This document shows positions 5,778 through 6,316 of a stretch of DNA of 6,316 bases, piece after piece (position 1 is the first letter of the stretch; each line of letters starts with the position of its first letter). A program made the position numbers and the translations under genes. The notes beneath the pieces were generated by a model. That model saw nothing but the letters and a program-made list of their open reading frames with translations. It was not told where the DNA came from and made no database searches. Source of the DNA: Acidimicrobiia bacterium (GTDB taxonomy: Bacteria > Actinomycetota > Acidimicrobiia > Spongiisociales > ZC4RG35); contig JAICND010000098.1 of assembly GCA_025929005.1 (NCBI GenBank), forward strand, positions 1-6,316. The letters run 5' to 3'.

Positions 5778-6316
5778 ATGGAGGGATACAACAAGACAAC
5801 CTATGGCGCCATGTGGGCTCCCCACTACGACGAGGTCTATGCCGATGTCAGACCGGCGATGATCGATCGACTGGCCGAATTCGGAGGTGGCGGGAGAGTC
5901 CTCGAATTAGCGATTGGAACCGGACGGGTGGCGCTACCCCTGGTGGAGCGCGGGATCGATCTCACCGGCATCGACATCTCGCCAGAGATGGTGGCGCGGC
6001 TCCGAGCCAAACCACGTGGTGGTGAGATTCCCGTGGTCATGGGGGACTTCGCCGACGTTCCGATCGAGGGGATGTTTCGACTCATTTACCTCGTCTTCAA
6101 CACCCTCTTCGGGCTGGACGATCAGGAGTCACAGGTCCGCTGTTTCACGAATGTTGCTGCCCACCTCTCATCCGGTGGCCGGTTTGTGACCGAGACCTTC
6201 TTTCCAGACGTCTCCCGCTTCGATCGCGGTCAGCGCTTCTCTTCCCTGGCTGTGAACCTCGAAGAGGTGCGGGTTGAAGCAAGCCGTCATGACAAAGTGG
6301 CCCAGTTGGTGGTTAC
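5778..6316 (+). CDS. Class I SAM-dependent methyltransferase, 3' end beyond the window
   Basis: The visible 179 residues form the N-terminal Rossmann part of a methyltransferase. They start with MEGYNKTTYGAMWAPHYDEV, a YDxV-type lead-in common in small-molecule methyltransferases. Motif I follows as RVLELAIGTGRVALPL (glycine loop at 43-49), then GIDISPEMV with Asp66 placed to bind the ribose hydroxyls of SAM, GDFADV with Asp90 near the adenine site, and a motif IV-like stretch LVFNTLFGL. A post-motif segment (HLSSGGRFVTETFFPD) is typical of the 'methyltransferase domain 25/11' type proteins. The substrate cannot be inferred. ATG 5778 is nine bases after the nuoF stop with only a weak AGG upstream, so it is probably read from the nuoEF transcript. 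No link to complex I assembly is shown by the sequence; the gene simply occupies the usual nuoG position. It is open at the window end. Confidence 0.88.
   Translation, partial: MEGYNKTTYGAMWAPHYDEVYADVRPAMIDRLAEFGGGGRVLELAIGTGRVALPLVERGIDLTGIDISPEMVARLRAKPRGGEIPVVMGDFADVPIEGMFRLIYLVFNTLFGLDDQESQVRCFTNVAAHLSSGGRFVTETFFPDVSRFDRGQRFSSLAVNLEEVRVEASRHDKVAQLVV

Overview
The window is high-GC, gene-dense bacterial DNA carrying the first half of a respiratory complex I (NADH:quinone oxidoreductase, nuo) locus. Frequent GTG starts, 1- and 4-base stop/start overlaps, a BetI-type TetR remnant and the style of the Nuo proteins suggest an actinomycetote, possibly of the Acidimicrobiia or a similar deep lineage. 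That placement is inference from style only; no marker gene settles it.

Layout. Positions 1-87 are the 3' end of an unrecognised gene. Positions about 103-482 hold the wreck of a TetR-family regulator. Its DNA-binding domain, its centre and its C-terminus are recognisable, but they lie in three different frames and a large middle segment is missing. From 508 to 3225 runs a tightly coupled + strand block nuoA-nuoB-nuoC-nuoD. A DedA-family membrane protein lies on the - strand (3822-3157); its 3' end overlaps the end of nuoD by 69 bp, and its start is only 24 bp from the start of nuoE. nuoE and nuoF (3847-5768) then resume on the + strand. Nine bases after nuoF comes a class I SAM-dependent methyltransferase that runs off the window end, where nuoG would be expected in a canonical operon.

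How the genes work together. NuoE and NuoF form the NADH-oxidising tip (FMN, [4Fe-4S] and [2Fe-2S] clusters). NuoB, NuoC and NuoD form the connecting, quinone-reducing module (cluster N2 and the quinone site). NuoA is a small membrane subunit at the junction with the proton-pumping arm. All six keep the cofactor-binding residues I looked for, so the complex looks functional. NuoG, NuoI and the pumping subunits NuoH and NuoJ-N are not in this window.

I see no clearly novel system. The points most worth a second look are the modular wreck of the TetR gene with a small perfect hairpin at its deletion point, the antisense DedA gene that splits the nuo operon, an identical CTAATCTC octamer just upstream of both nuo blocks, the strongly acidic NuoD N-terminal extension, and the methyltransferase in the nuoG position.
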